Below are positions 11,501 through 22,057 of a stretch of DNA of 64,000 nt, piece by piece (within the stretch, counting starts at the first letter, position 1; each line of letters opens with the position of its first letter). A model generated the notes under the pieces. That model saw nothing but the letters and a program-made list of their open reading frames with translations. It did not search any database and was not told the DNA's origin. Location: contig JABAKD010000001.1 of the NCBI GenBank assembly GCA_012845835.1, forward strand, positions 15,067,382 through 15,131,381, given 5' to 3'. The position numbers and the translations under genes were made by a program. This DNA is from Undaria pinnatifida (lineage: Eukaryota; Sar; Phaeophyceae; Laminariales; Alariaceae).

Positions 11501-14500
11501 TGTGCCGACGGCGGAGTGGAGGGCGCAGTTAAAACAACCGACATGGTCACACACTCCATCGACCAGGTACGGTATGACGGTACATGAGACATTTGCATGT
11601 TTTCAGAGTAAAGTGGTATACAACCTTCAAGGCCCCCGCGTGACGAGCCGGTTCAGGGGGTGTGGTCTTGTCTCTTCTAACATCCTCTCTTAAACTACCA
11701 AAAAAACTCCAATGCTAATTATGTATTTTTCTTGTGGGAAGCCAATTTATGTGGTATTTTCTCTGGAAATATCTTGAACCGTGTGGCCTTAAAATGGGTG
11801 CTCCACTGCAAACAAAATAGGTCGTCAACGTTCGCCTGCCGACTACGAATGGTGCACAGTGTAGTCGGCCAACACCTGCTCATGTTTGCGTCTAGCAACG
11901 TGTTGTACTTCTTCGTGCGCCGCATAGTGAACGCTTCTTAGGATTGGTAGAACCGCACTGTCAGTTTTTGCCGCAAACTGCGAGTAACGGGCGTAATAGT
12001 TGTGTGAGATTGACCAATGCTACGGCAGCGGGGGGGGGGGTTGGGGCCTTTCTTTGCAGTTACTCATGGTCACTCGCGCGAGTGGCCCCCCTGTTCCAGG
12101 CGGCAATGGAGATTTTGTTCGTGCTGTTTTAGTATTTCGATATGAATCCCCAATGGGATGGATAGCTACGCTACGCTAAACAAATGGCCTAGCGTGTTTT
12201 TGTCAATGAGGTACAGAGTTAGTCATACTATTGATATTGATAGTAGCTCAGTCCCGTTAGTGACTATCGGGGGTACGCCCCTATCATGGCCTTGATCGAT
12301 TTACAACGATAAGGCTGCCGCTTTCCCACCGCGACGGCGGCCTCGTGTCGGCTAGTTCCATAGAAGCGTGCTGCGATGGAGGGTATGGTCTAGTCACTTG
12401 GCAACGTTTCACATACATAAAACTGTCTTATGATTGACGGGGCGACACTTGGATTGCTGATGTCGTTGGGTAGAAAAAACGGTTTAATATGCAGACGACA
12501 CACATAGTTTATAGCGAGTCATTCCACGCTAAGGGTGCAGCAGAGTTGTCGAAAGGTCCTAACGTGAGAAGCTCAATACCCCACCCGAAACATGCCTTTG
12601 AAGACATTCGTTCGTTTTACGGACCATTTTCATGCGCTGGTCCGAAAAAAAAAAATCTATTAATATACAAATACTAACCGTGAGTTCCAGGGTTGAGGAG
12701 CTGAACGAGTCAGAAGGTCAGAGATGTTCGTTTGGCCTAAGACGTGCAACCATTACCGTACCGTGAGAAACATCTAGTTTCAAGAGTGGCAGTGCCATTT
12801 TTCCCACGCTAAGGGTGCAGCAGAGTTGTCGAAAGGTCCTAACGTGAGAAGCTCAATACCCCACCCGAAACATGCCTTTGAAGACATTCGTTCGTTTTAC
12901 GGACCATTTTCATGCGCTAGTCCGAAAAAAAAAAATCTATTAATATACAAATACTAACCGTGAGTTCCAGGGTTGAGGAGCTGAACGAGTCAGAAGGTCA
13001 GAGATGTTCGTTTGGCCTAAGACGTGCAACCATTACCGTACCGTGAGAAACATCTAGTTTCAAGAGTGGCAGTGCCATTTTTCCTTTAAATCAGTTTTGC
13101 GGTGAGGTGCGGAGCTCGTCAAGAACGAGGCACCGTAATAGCGTTGCTACTCCTATCGTACTAATAGCATGCCTGCTTTGTCTTGTTCAAGTATTCAGGC
13201 GGTCAAACGCAACACAAAGTGCAACACAAGCAATGCGGCCCTACCCATCCCCTGTTTATCCGAGAGAAGGGCGCCACGACAGACTTAATGTTTTCTGTTG
13301 AAATATTTTTCTGAATGACTGAGGTCCTTGTCTGAAAGTCGACTCAATTTCATTGCTTTGCTATTTTGGAATTTTTTGTTGTATACCTAGGCCACGGGGT
13401 TGTCAATCGAGAAACACTTTGGGTGCTCCCCCAATCAGTTGGTAGAAGAGAATCCCGCAAGTAAATGGTGCACCTCAAACGTAACATGCGTCCACAAAAT
13501 CCCGAACACGCAGGGAAACCCCATCTCGAATACCTGAAAGGTGAGTTCTGCGAAATGTGGAGACTTTACGACATGTTGCCGCCTCTAATGCAAATGGCAA
13601 TGGAAACCTCCGTTGTGTTGTCCAAACATACAGGCCGGCAGGCAAACGTAGTCCGAATGCCAGTAAATGTGTTGTGTGTTGAGTACTCTGATCATAATAC
13701 TGGCATGTTATTAGGATACAACTTCATACCGTTCGTACAAATTGTGTAATAGTTTAAATGAAAGTACTACCAAGTGGGCATGCGAAGTGTTCGCTTTAGC
13801 CTGTGTTCCCCTCCATATGGGCTAAGCAGTGTCAGCGCGGCGTATGATTCTGAAATAATGTATCGGAGGGTTAAACCGTTCTGTGGACCGTTGCCACGTT
13901 TAGATGGGAATCATTGACTATTACCTTCCAAGCAGAACATGTATCTGAAAATACACGCGGCCGTAGTATCGCGCTTCTTGGCGGATGAATGTTGCCCATT
14001 ACTCTGATCTAAATCACAACTGACGTATTATCTTCGAAAGATTTTTGTTGAATGGCAATTCAAACGATATCGTCTTGTCTTTCAGTGAAGGAGCGTATTT
14101 CAAGTGGAATGTTTCCCCCATTGAAAATGTATAATGCGTGAAATATCTGTACTGGATACACAAGCGCCACGATAGCACCACATGAACAGGTTTCGGAACC
14201 TTTAATTGTAACAGACGGGGCCCCTCGACTGACGACCTATGCAAAGTCGTTGAGATACCTTCTGCTTCGGCTATACAAATCCGTTCGTTGTACGTCACTT
14301 GTCGTTTTGGTGTGGGGTTTTCGTCCATTCCAGAGTAACTGTAGCCTATTCGTTGACCACGATCTTGATTCTGACGATGACGAGTTAACGACAATCTGAG
14401 CCATCCACTTGTCTATCATGTTGCGCGCTCATATCATGTTGCGCGCTCATATTCCTATGGAGATCAGGGTTTGAATAAGCTAGACACGAGCCTCATACAA

Positions 14501-14799
14501 CTTGTATATGTTTTGCGTTATCCTTGACGTGTCATGCGTTGTGACCCCTTGCACCCGTTCCCTTCCCGGTGTTCCTCTTGTTCCCGTTTGCCATACGTTA
14601 GTCGTACGGGTCGGTGGTTTACCTAATCGCCGACCTCCAGCAGTTGGCGGCAGCAAATGTCTTCGTAGGCACTTGCTCCTCCAACCTCGGAAGGCTCACT
14701 ATGTTGCTGAGAGACGGCCTAGGCAAAGCCCAAAACTCGGCCATTAGCTTGGACGACCCCTGGACCCCTCGCCGGGGGCGCCTCCTTGATGAGGAGTGA
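5386..14799 (+). CDS. GT23 (FUT8-like) fucosyltransferase, C-terminal half, three exons
   Basis: Exons 5386-5553, 11336-11566 and 14602-14799 join in phase 0 at GT-AG borders to give 198 residues ending at TGA. Motifs in order are PFIGLHIRRGDKI (about residues 36-48), the GDP-fucose-binding arginine-rich motif of GT23 and related fucosyltransferases; IWVASDD (about 79-85), matching the YLATDD block of FUT8; and VFVGTCSSNLGRL (about 151-163), matching the C-terminal SS-containing motif. The family transfers fucose from GDP-fucose to glycans in the Golgi lumen. The N-terminal exons (membrane anchor, stem, first half of the catalytic domain) were not found. Introns are 5782 and 3035 bp; the first holds a degenerate copia element in the same orientation, the second a 280-bp tandem duplication. 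The acceptor sugar cannot be predicted, and a NodZ-like or O-fucosyltransferase-like role is not excluded. Confidence 0.82.
6459..6463. repeat. Target-site duplication GGCTA, left copy
   Basis: GGCTA directly precedes the left terminal repeat and recurs exactly at 10547-10551 directly after the right one. A perfect 5-bp duplication at both precise borders supports integrase-mediated insertion of 6464-10546. Confidence 0.75.
6464..6532 (+). repeat. Left terminal repeat (LTR-like), mostly palindrome
   Basis: 69 bp from TGTTGG to CCAACA. Positions 6475-6510 are a perfect 36-nt palindrome centred on CACGTG. Relative to the right copy about 11 nt are missing after TGTTGGT; the central 26 bp are identical. 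Confidence 0.75.
6568..7706 (+). pseudogene. Degenerate copia gag
   Basis: Fragments in different frames read in gag order: an acidic/Ala-rich N-terminus (6568-6834), PQFGGKMPEFIAWTRDARYY (about 6998-7060), SPREAWDTLLALYG with a following KIRRIEDIAAEM block (7245-7430), which is the UBN2/gag-polypeptide pattern of copia elements, and a basic Gly/Lys-rich tail (7497-7706). Stops near 7140 and 7428 and changes of frame break it. It cannot encode an intact capsid. Confidence 0.7.
7832..8257 (+). pseudogene. Degenerate copia nucleocapsid and protease
   Basis: Two zinc-knuckle remnants, CHRCRKTGH and CSRCHGRGH, each keep C-x2-C-x4-H but lack the fourth cysteine. A protease block follows, reading CYSGASTHMM, where relatives have D-S-G-A; the catalytic aspartate is tyrosine (a GAT-to-TAT type change). 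The frame ends at a stop near 8255, one frame away from the integrase segment. Confidence 0.72.
8278..9376 (+). pseudogene. Degenerate copia integrase
   Basis: 8278-8742 carries the end of protease and the integrase zinc-binding region: HCAAGH is present but the CxxC pair reads CKGI, so one ligand is lost. LVDGSGRK supplies the first acidic residue of the core. After a frameshift, 8771-9133 carries RSDGDAEF and GAAERPLGLIE with exactly 35 residues between the second D and E, the DD35E spacing. A stop at 9131-9133 precedes KSQYEMWYG, which is followed by a diverged second copy of about 45 bp (about 9180-9265), a local tandem duplication. Confidence 0.8.
9400..10206 (+). pseudogene. Degenerate copia post-integrase linker; RT and RNase H absent
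   Basis: LITRHVTWPRV (about 9421-9455) matches the conserved TRDVTWEV block after copia integrase. Low-complexity Ser/Ala/Glu-rich sequence follows to the stop near 10014. From 10014 to 10206 frames such as 10080-10253 lack any reverse transcriptase signature. A deletion joining the linker to the 3' end is the simplest explanation. Confidence 0.6.
10207..10253 (+). repeat. Extra half-copy of the palindromic terminal repeat
   Basis: This aligns directly with the right half of the left terminal repeat plus the adjoining internal bases (GTAGT, TATATAACCAA, ATATGTGAT), and in inverted orientation with 10457-10497. The last ~340 bp of the element therefore form their own inverted-repeat structure. 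It may be a rearranged terminal repeat or a nested non-autonomous element. Confidence 0.6.
10467..10546 (+). repeat. Right terminal repeat (LTR-like), 80-bp palindrome
   Basis: TGTTGG to TTAACA, 80 bp. The two 40-nt halves pair with only three mismatches; 10483-10530 is a perfect 48-nt palindrome. GGCTA follows at 10547-10551, matching the left target-site copy. Confidence 0.78.
11336..11566 (+). CDS. FUT8-like gene, middle exon
   Basis: 231 bp, phase 0 at both ends. The acceptor is a pyrimidine-rich tract ending TTCTGCCAG; the donor is GTACGG after ...HSIDQ. It encodes EYLKEAMKFVDDESSG, then VKAIWVASDD and EVRELAGAYFPN, corresponding to the block of FUT8-family proteins between the arginine-rich motif and the C-terminal motif. 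An apparent reading frame runs upstream to about 11120, but the similarity begins precisely at the acceptor. Confidence 0.82.
11567..12054. other. Intronic stretch, nothing recognised
   Basis: This is the start of the second visible intron of the fucosyltransferase-like gene. No domain, RNA gene or clear repeat was seen. Confidence 0.5.
12055..12300 (+). repeat. Dispersed repeat family C, copy 2
   Basis: It contains GGTCACTCGCGCGAGTGGCC, then CCTGTTCC, a T-rich block and TTTCGATATGAATCCCCAATG, and continues with a GGGGGTACGCCCCTATC-like block also present at 18620-18640. It aligns with 3111-3310 and 18410-18680. It lies in the second visible intron of the fucosyltransferase-like gene. Confidence 0.55.
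12524..13083. repeat. 280-bp tandem duplication, two copies
   Basis: Copy 1 is 12524-12803 and copy 2 is 12804-13083. By eye they differ at one position (G versus A in CATGCGCTRGTCCG) and share a long A tract. Near identity implies a recent duplication, gene conversion or an assembly artefact. It lies in the second visible intron of the fucosyltransferase-like gene and holds no recognised coding sequence. Confidence 0.92.
13084..14601. other. Intronic stretch, nothing recognised
   Basis: Frames such as 13465-13749 (+) and 14014-14394 (-) are open for 94-126 codons but match no family I recognise and overlap no conserved motif. An 18-bp direct duplication (ATCATGTTGCGCGCTCAT) lies at 14415-14450. 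Confidence 0.45.
14602..14799 (+). CDS. FUT8-like gene, terminal exon
   Basis: After the acceptor CATACGTTAG the exon reads SYGSVVYLIADLQQLAAAN, VFVGTCSSNLGRL, and a short tail ending RGRLLDEE and TGA (14797-14799). The block matches the FUT8-family C-terminal motif that follows a hydrophobic LADxxxL helix. The tail after the motif is only about 35 residues, so there is no SH3 domain like that of animal FUT8. Confidence 0.84.
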   Translation, partial: SYGSVVYLIADLQQLAAANVFVGTCSSNLGRLTMLLRDGLGKAQNSAISLDDPWTPRRGRLLDEE

Positions 14800-17700
14800 T
14801 TACCACTCGCGTGCTTCATGCCTTGACCAGGGGCTAGGATAGCTGAGGGGGGTTGACACCCCTGCAACGGATGAGGTAGTGTGGCGGTAGGGGGGCAAGT
14901 CGCCCTTGTTATGGCTCACTATTTTTGCACAGAACGAGCCTGATGTACGGGATTTCTTGTCGACGGGAATTCATTATCGTTGCACAATGTTAGTCGGGTT
15001 AAACCTGGTACAGAGGAACACGATAAGTAGAATTAAATATGGTTGAGAAAAAGAGGGGAACATATTGGCTTTTGTGTATACCGTGGGTCCTAATGGCTAT
15101 AGTTCCACGAGATGGACCATGGGGTTGTTCACCGGATCAACTCTCAGTAGTTCTCGTTTTTTCGTTCGGGCAAGGCATAGAGCTCATCAATTGAGCAGCC
15201 TCAGAATAACTAGGCGCATATTTACCATGGCGGCATTCGCTTCGAAGCCTTTCGTCGCGACGACTCCCATCCTACTCCCGGGAGTGGCTACGCAAAACAT
15301 AATCCATGTGCTCTATGGTTTTGCGACGTAAACTGCGATGAAAGACGGTCACGTGCATGAGTGGTTCAAGCTTGGCAGGAAAAATACGGAGAGTCCCTAC
15401 TATGGTCTTCAGTATTGCTTTCTCGTTCTGTAGCTTACCGTGCGGTAGCATGGCTTACGTCTGCCTTCCTCTGTGCTTGTTTCTCCTTTGGATTAGACTA
15501 GTACCTTATTTCAGTTCCATTATTTGGTGTCCGTGGTGGTGTGAGGTATACTCAGTTTCGGTTGCGAGGGTCGAACCGTGTGTACCAGCATGGGTATGAG
15601 ACGTATGCATGCTGACCTCTGATTTCGCTGATAGTAACTAAAGCTGCGTTATACCTGGTGTATATGTACATTTTGTTTTTGTTTCTAATGTTCTTCTCCT
15701 CTAGTGACTGCGGCCTGCCCTGTTTGACCGTATTCGCCAGAGTATGTTGACGGGCGGGAGTTGGCAACCTGAACAAACCCTAAACTATTTTGCCTCGCGG
15801 ACCCGCTGGGTCGGAATAGGGATGTGAGCGATGTTTAGAGTTATCTAGTGCACCACCAACAACGCTTGGCGGAATGGCGTCAACATACTTCGTTTTGTCC
15901 GTATAAAACCCTGCGAGCGTAAAACTGTTGCCTTGCAACACTGCACAACACCCGTACAGAATACGACGAGCCCAATATCGTCGAAACACCGTTCGTGTTT
16001 TACAACAATGTTTCGTGGAACATTTAGGCCATCGGGTTGCACTATCATTGTTCATTGAGGAAGGAATTGGGGGGAGAGGTAGAGTTTCTCATCTGAGGGG
16101 CTGCAGAAACGTTTAAGTCGTAGCATGGGTGACAGGAGTTACTCCAACGAGAGTAGGTCGTCCCTCCACGTAGGAGCCCCATCACAAAGCAGGAGGTGCG
16201 CCCATTCGTGGTATTACGCTCGTCGCATCATGCGTCATTCAGCGAATTCATTTCGTGTGAGACGAACCGCATGCGAGGGTATATGTTTGATCATGACAAA
16301 GTCCAACATCTTGGAAACTCTTGAATAGAATCACCTTGGACAGCCTCAGTATCGATCTAAATCCCCAACCCGTTTTTCCCCGGAACAATATGTTTCTCGC
16401 TGAGATTATTCAGTATAATCGCCTTTGAGGAAAGCTCCAGCCTCGATTTAAGTCCCCAATTTATTTTGTCCCCTGGAGAATATGTTGCTTTAGGTGTGGT
16501 CAGATGCCACCGAGTGTGCAATGAATTGCCAAGCCTAACATCTGCAGTGCAGGGATTATCGTGCTTAGATGCCATGTTGGTACACATAGTTAAAATCCAA
16601 AAACTGCCGGCATGGCAGCTCTTCAAAATTAGCAGACGTGCGTGGTGGGGGCATGCACGACGACATCAAGGAAATGGTGCCACCCTCTCGGATGGCTCCA
16701 AGAGAACCGCACAGCTGTTGGTTCTCCTGTCTAAAGCAGCAACAGTGACAATCACCTTCAGTGCACGATAATTTCCCAGCAGTCGCGTCAGGTGCTGGGC
16801 TCTGTCACGATGCTAATTCTAAGTTTGCAAACCCCTGCGTTTCAATCCTGTTTGCAGGTCAAATAGTTCCCTAATCCTGCACAGTTTTTCTTTTGCGTCT
16901 TGGTCAGACGAAGAAAGTTAGCCTAATGGTTGGGTCTATAGACACTATATTTTCCAAAAGCAGTGCTAAAACAGGACATCTAGCTTTTCGAGGTCTGCAA
17001 GGCCGACAATGTGCAAACACGGAAAATACGACGAAAACCAATTTAGATGTATCTGTAAGATAATTAACGATATTTTCATACAAATTTGAGGCGCCCCTAA
17101 TATACCGCTTACCTTGAAATCTTCGATTGGGTCATATGATCCGAGGATGGGGCTACCCCAAGCAAGTAAGCACCAGTATTGCTGCTGCAGCCTTTATTAA
17201 TAAATTATACCTGGTACTTCTGGACGCTTAATTGTCCAAGGACATTCCGTTAAAAGAGAAAACCGAGCTGCCATTCGAGTACACTGCACCAACCATCGTT
17301 TTGCGCAGGCACAACCCGGCACAACTGAAAAAATGATGCATCTCGTAGGCCGCGAGAGGTGGCGAGAGTTGTGGTGGGTGGGTTGTCTGTTGAGGAGCAC
17401 TGATGGATGTCTAATGTTTAAATTTTCGTTGATTCGTGTTCTTTGTGAAGTTGCTTGATGTGATACAAAACAGGATAAAACATATTCGATTCTATGGTAG
17501 TCGCACAATCGCCAAAGTACGAAGGTAGCATCAAATCAAACCATCCGCACATCGTGCATACGTCTATAACAAGTTGATGTCAGAGTTGTCGAAACCATCT
17601 TGCTGAATTTTGTATGATGCGTATCTGTGTCTCTTGGACCTTGACCAGATAGCTCCTCGTGAGCACCCTAGGAGGTATCGGCATATTGGGACATTAGAGT

Positions 17701-17929
17701 GACGAAAATCCCGCCCCCTGAGAGCCTAGATCTCAAATGATAGACAGGGACATTGGTTCGCTCGTACTCACGATGGTGTTGGAAAGACGATGTAAAACGT
17801 TTTCTCCACGTTGAAGATTGTGTCACGATCGACCTCGGATCTCGAGAACCAACCAACCCACCGCTAGTTTGCACGACTCCGGACAAATCCAATAAGCTGT
17901 GGATAAGAGCGTAATAGATTTTAGGATGA
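14800..17929. other. Stretch downstream of the FUT8-like gene, nothing recognised
   Basis: No conserved protein block or RNA gene was seen. A short imperfect direct duplication is visible around 16350-16490, where a sequence like TAARTCCCCAA is followed in each copy by a CCCC-TGTT-type block. Confidence 0.45.
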
Positions 17930-18180
17930 TGTGAGGTGGTTAGGGGTGAAACACAGAGTATCCCTAAAGGTCGACCAAGTGGGCATGTCTCCGGTGCTAC
18001 TCACTTTCGTAGCTCAAATCGGGTGAGGAACAGCTTTCATTATTTCCTCCAGAATCGAGGATGGCAACTGGGACGGGAGGCACAGATTTCTCCGTCTCCT
18101 GAACATCCTGAATATAAACGCCTTCCTGTCATATGAAAACGGATAAACGCCTATCTAAACCTGGTAATTGCCGGCCTTTC
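17930..18180 (+). repeat. Dispersed repeat family F, copy 1
   Basis: It aligns over about 250 bp with 29535-29790 in the same orientation. Shared blocks include GTGAAACACAGAGTATCCC/GTGAGGCACATAGTATCCC, CAGCTTTCATTATTTCC, CCAGAATCGA and TATCATATGAAAAC-like sequence. No coding capacity is evident. Confidence 0.65.
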
Positions 18181-18394
18181 AATAACTTATTACAAGCCAC
18201 ACTAGCCCACCCTAATGAGTCGCATATGCGGAAGCATGGGAGATTCGTAGAAACTCCGGTTCTACACACTAGACCATGAGTCGGAGATGCCGCTTCTCAA
18301 AACCCGCTCGCACACCTCTAAACGGCCTTGGTATGAAGCTGTAGAAACGCGGAGAAAATCAATTGAAGGGAACGCAGACCCAGGCCACGGTAGG

Positions 18395-18680
18395 GGGGCC
18401 CCCTTTTGGGCCTTATTTTTCAGTTGCTAGGGGTCATTCGCGCGAGTAACCCCTTTGTTCCTATGCAATCTTACGTTTTCTTTATGTTTTATATTGACGA
18501 AATCAATCCGCAATGCAAAGGTGATCTAAGCTGCGGCAAACCAAGTTCCTAAACCATCTTCATCCGAAGGCTACAGAGCTACTCGTGCGAGTGGCTCAAA
18601 CACACCAGTGAAAATGGGGGTACCCCCCCTATCGTAGCCTTGGTCGACAATGCAAACCATTCATCACTGCTGCGTACCGC
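18395..18680 (+). repeat. Dispersed repeat family C, copy 3
   Basis: It carries GGTCATTCGCGCGAGTAACC, CCTTTGTTCC, a T-rich block, AATCAATCCGCAATG and a CCCCCCTATCGTAGCC block, aligning in order with 12055-12300. A G-rich ~118-bp direct duplication (GGTGTGGCGGGGGG type) follows at about 18670-18810. Confidence 0.55.
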
Positions 18681-19431
18681 AGGTGTGGCGGGGGGGGCGA
18701 GACGAAAAAGGACCTATGGCAGAACAAACCACCGAAAACGGTTATATGACAAGGAAAACCATCGTCGAAAGCCTTCCGCGTACCGTCAGTGTGGAGGGGG
18801 GGGGCGAGACCAAAAATAAGCGAATTGACTGGAAAAACCAGGCACTAAGCCAAGGAGAACCCATGCTTAAAACCTCTCACAGACCACCGGCAAGGCGGGG
18901 GTGGCAGATAAAGAAAAGGCAAATATCCGGAATGGAGGTTGACATCACCTGCCACCACGCGAGGAAAACAAATGTTTGGTCAAAAACAGTAGAAAATGTA
19001 CAACACAAAACAATAAAAACAACAGCACAGTTGTATAGCCATGTACCACGTTATGCGTGAACAGGGTACCCTGGCGACCACCCGGCTCTGGACTGAGGAG
19101 GGCGTCGGCAGGGCGAACTTGAACGACCATGGAAATCCGATAGTCCTACGCCTCAGATAGGGACCTGATTACCCAGACCCTGGCCCGACACTGAGCGGGG
19201 GGGTCGGCAGGACTTACAAACCAAATGGTAAGAACCGCCCCACATCCTGACGAAAAGCTCGAATTCCCACAAACAAACCAAGGCGAGGAACTCCAAACTT
19301 CATAACTCGGAAAATATATTTGGGAACGTCCGAGGAGAGGTGGCGGCATGAAAGTCAAATAGCCACGGCCGCGCCTCGAGGGTCATCTGCGTTACGTTAA
19401 ACCCCCCGCGGGAAGCGTTCCCGACGTAGAC

Positions 19432-19503
19432 CTGAATATATCATGATCCTTGTACGGTCCCAGTCGACTGAATATATCATGAGCCTTGTACGGTCCCAGT
19501 CGA
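19432..19503. repeat. 36-bp tandem duplication
   Basis: Two copies (19432-19467, 19468-19503) beginning CTGAATATATCATGA differ at about one position (TCC/GCC). Confidence 0.85.
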
Positions 19504-20099
19504 AGCTGTATAGCGCGCCTGATGGAGAACAAGTTTAATCAGCCTCTGGTCGATCGAAATTGGACCCGATATACCCCATCTTCAGTCGTACTCGCGCTGA
19601 TGTTCCCAAACCATTACAACCCATCGTCGTCCTTGTACCAAACGTGGGCTCCCTGAGGGAGTGCTGTATGGGCGTGGCGCCAGCGTACCTGGACGTCAAA
19701 AATTATCACCTTAGTTCGGAAAAAGCTCGCGCTGTGCCGCACCAATGCGCATTCAGGGGGTAATCGGTTGGTTTGGCGGTGTTGGTCCGGGGTGCCAACC
19801 GAATAACGTATGATGTGGTTTCAAGAATGATAGAGGTACGTACATGTCCCGCCACCAGGATGGTTCAGAGAGTCCCAGCCATGTCTGGGCCGGCGGACCG
19901 CCGATAGTGGTGTAGCCCACCTCGGCATGGCACGTCGGCGCAAGCTGGTGTTCTCGCTCCCAGTCGGTATGCAAAAATCGCGCAACGGCATCAGCAAACT
20001 GAGATTCATCAACGTCGTCAAAGGGCGTCTAAATTTGTAGGTGCAGTTGGCGTGTCGTCAGGAGTTGACGGAGGTCGTAATGTAAGGGTCCCAATAGGC

Positions 20100-21260
20100 G
20101 CTGCCCGGCAACGATTGGACGGGATGGGTACCGTGGGAGCCGAAGAGGTAGGAGGAGCAGGGGTCGCGGCGGTCGACGGGGTAGGCCTCGGTCGTGGGAC
20201 TTGCGGCAGGTGTTAACACTCCAGGAAAATGTTTAAGGGGCCCGTCGGGCCCGAATCCATAACCTTACTGGTTGCTGTCACCGTTCGTCGGCGCGTCGTC
20301 GTCGATTGGAGTGCCAAGCAAGGAAGAGACTGACGCGGTCGAACCGGAGGTCGCGGGGAAACCAATAATCCGTGTAGAACTCCTTGATAGAGCGGTCGGC
20401 TGTGCGATGGTCGTCGATGCAGCCAGGCCTTGTGCGGATCGCGTGCCGCCTTCGACGGATATGTCAAAAACCTAAGCGAAAACGGTGTACTCGGCAGGCA
20501 AATACGACTCGCGGCCGGTACAGCCTTCGACAATGGAGACGCAGGAAGGAACATGAGCGACGAATATCCCCGGGGGAGCAGAAAGACCGTCCATCCTTAT
20601 ACGTTGCTCGTATGTGCGAAAAATCGTAAAACCCGGTAGAAGCGAGAGGGCGTCTACCCAAGAGAGCATGTTCAGTGTGGGGCACGAGCCCACAAAAGGC
20701 AGCGCTTTCGGGGAGTGCGAGGCACGAACCTACCCAAGGCAATGCTCTTAGTGCGGGGCACGAGCCCACCCAAGGCAGTGCTTCGGCGCGGGGCACGAGC
20801 CCACCCAAAGCCGTGATTTCGGTGCGGGCTACCAACCCACCCAAACCGACTCCTGGGATCGACGAGGAGGGAGCGCGCAGCCCGCCGGTCTATAAGAGGT
20901 AGACACCGCCATCTCCAACGGGGTTGGGGCTTGTCAACCCCATGGGGTTGAAGCTTATCAAGCCGCTGCAGTTGTACTCGGTAGCAGGTTCTGACAAGTG
21001 GGGCCAAACAACCGGTGATCGATGCCGTTGGCGCTGCATTTGCGGTACTCCAGTGTGCAATCGAACGTGGTGACAAATTCTACGGCTGCACTCGTGCACT
21101 GGGAATCCCCACTTTGACAATGCCCTCCTGTACGTTGTGGTCGGGGGATATGTGCAGAACTTTGTTCCCCAAAAAATACCGTCGGAATTATTTGGGAGCC
21201 CAAACAATGCTTCCTGTCTCCAAACCTAGAGGTGTCCAGTGCCTCTCCTAGTCGAGAGTT
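20100..21260 (+). pseudogene. Blurred protein-like remnant, possibly of a mobile element
   Basis: Plus-strand frames are compositionally protein-like but broken: Ala/Gly-rich at 20100-20215, VAGKPIIRVELLD at about 20349-20387, AFDGYVKNLSENGVLG at about 20445-20492, and AVGAAFAVLQCAIERGD plus ALGIPTLTMPSCTLWSGDMC at about 21021-21170. The last pair faintly resembles the helix and 'lgip..s..tf' region preceding DDE domains in some MULE/ISXO2-like transposases. This is weak; no catalytic triad was located. Confidence 0.22.
20672..20853. repeat. Minisatellite, about 5 x 36-40 bp
   Basis: Five units each contain a variant of GGGGCACGAGCCCACCCAAG followed by GCAGTGCTTTCGG. The minus-strand reading gives repeated ALPWVGSCPAL-like peptides and the plus strand HEPTQG-like peptides, both products of the repeat. 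Confidence 0.8.
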
Positions 21261-22057
21261 GCTCGACTGATGAACGCATTTTTTTAATGAACGACACCTT
21301 GTCATGCGTCACAGTGCTCCCGATGAATCAGGTGCCGTGTTTTGGCAGTTCAAGGTCAGACCCGACGCTAGAAGCTACATTCAAACCGTCACAGCGTCTA
21401 GTCGGCCAGCGCGTCAGACAAAAAGGTCGAAATCTCCCAAGGAGGACCTTTACGAGCGCTGACCGCTGTTAACGGCCTGACCGCAGCGCGGACGAGTTTT
21501 GTTGGTTTCTGCATTCGCAGTGGAAGCGCGGAACCGACGGGGGGAGGGCGGGTGCGCCGACCCGGTTTCACTGTCTTTAATTGCTTCTCGAACGGCAGAA
21601 TGTGCCTCTCCACTGGCATGCGTTGTTGGCCCTGAGGTCGTCCGTCCGGAGACCAATGCCCCACCCTGGGTCCAGAGGGCTGGCTTCAGCCAGAATCTTG
21701 TTGCCAGAGCTCCATGGATGGTTTTTCATGTCTAGATTACGCGTGAGTTTGGCTTAGGTGCCAGGTGAACGGCATTTCCTTTTCCCTGTCCCGAACAGCG
21801 GAGCAAACGTTGCGCACATCTCGATCAATGCGTTTGTGTGTGACCTTGGGCAGGACGACGACATGGTGAGCTCACAGCTCGATGGTCTTTAAAAACCTGA
21901 AATTGTCGGCCATCATGTACTGCTCCGCACAAGAATATGGCAAGTCGTCCACGTCAAACAACGAAGGGGATCACGATCAAAAATAGAAAGGGGGCTGCCA
22001 GAACAACACCACTCTGTCTGTGGAGTAGTCGAGAGAAGAGTCAAAACCGTATTGGAA

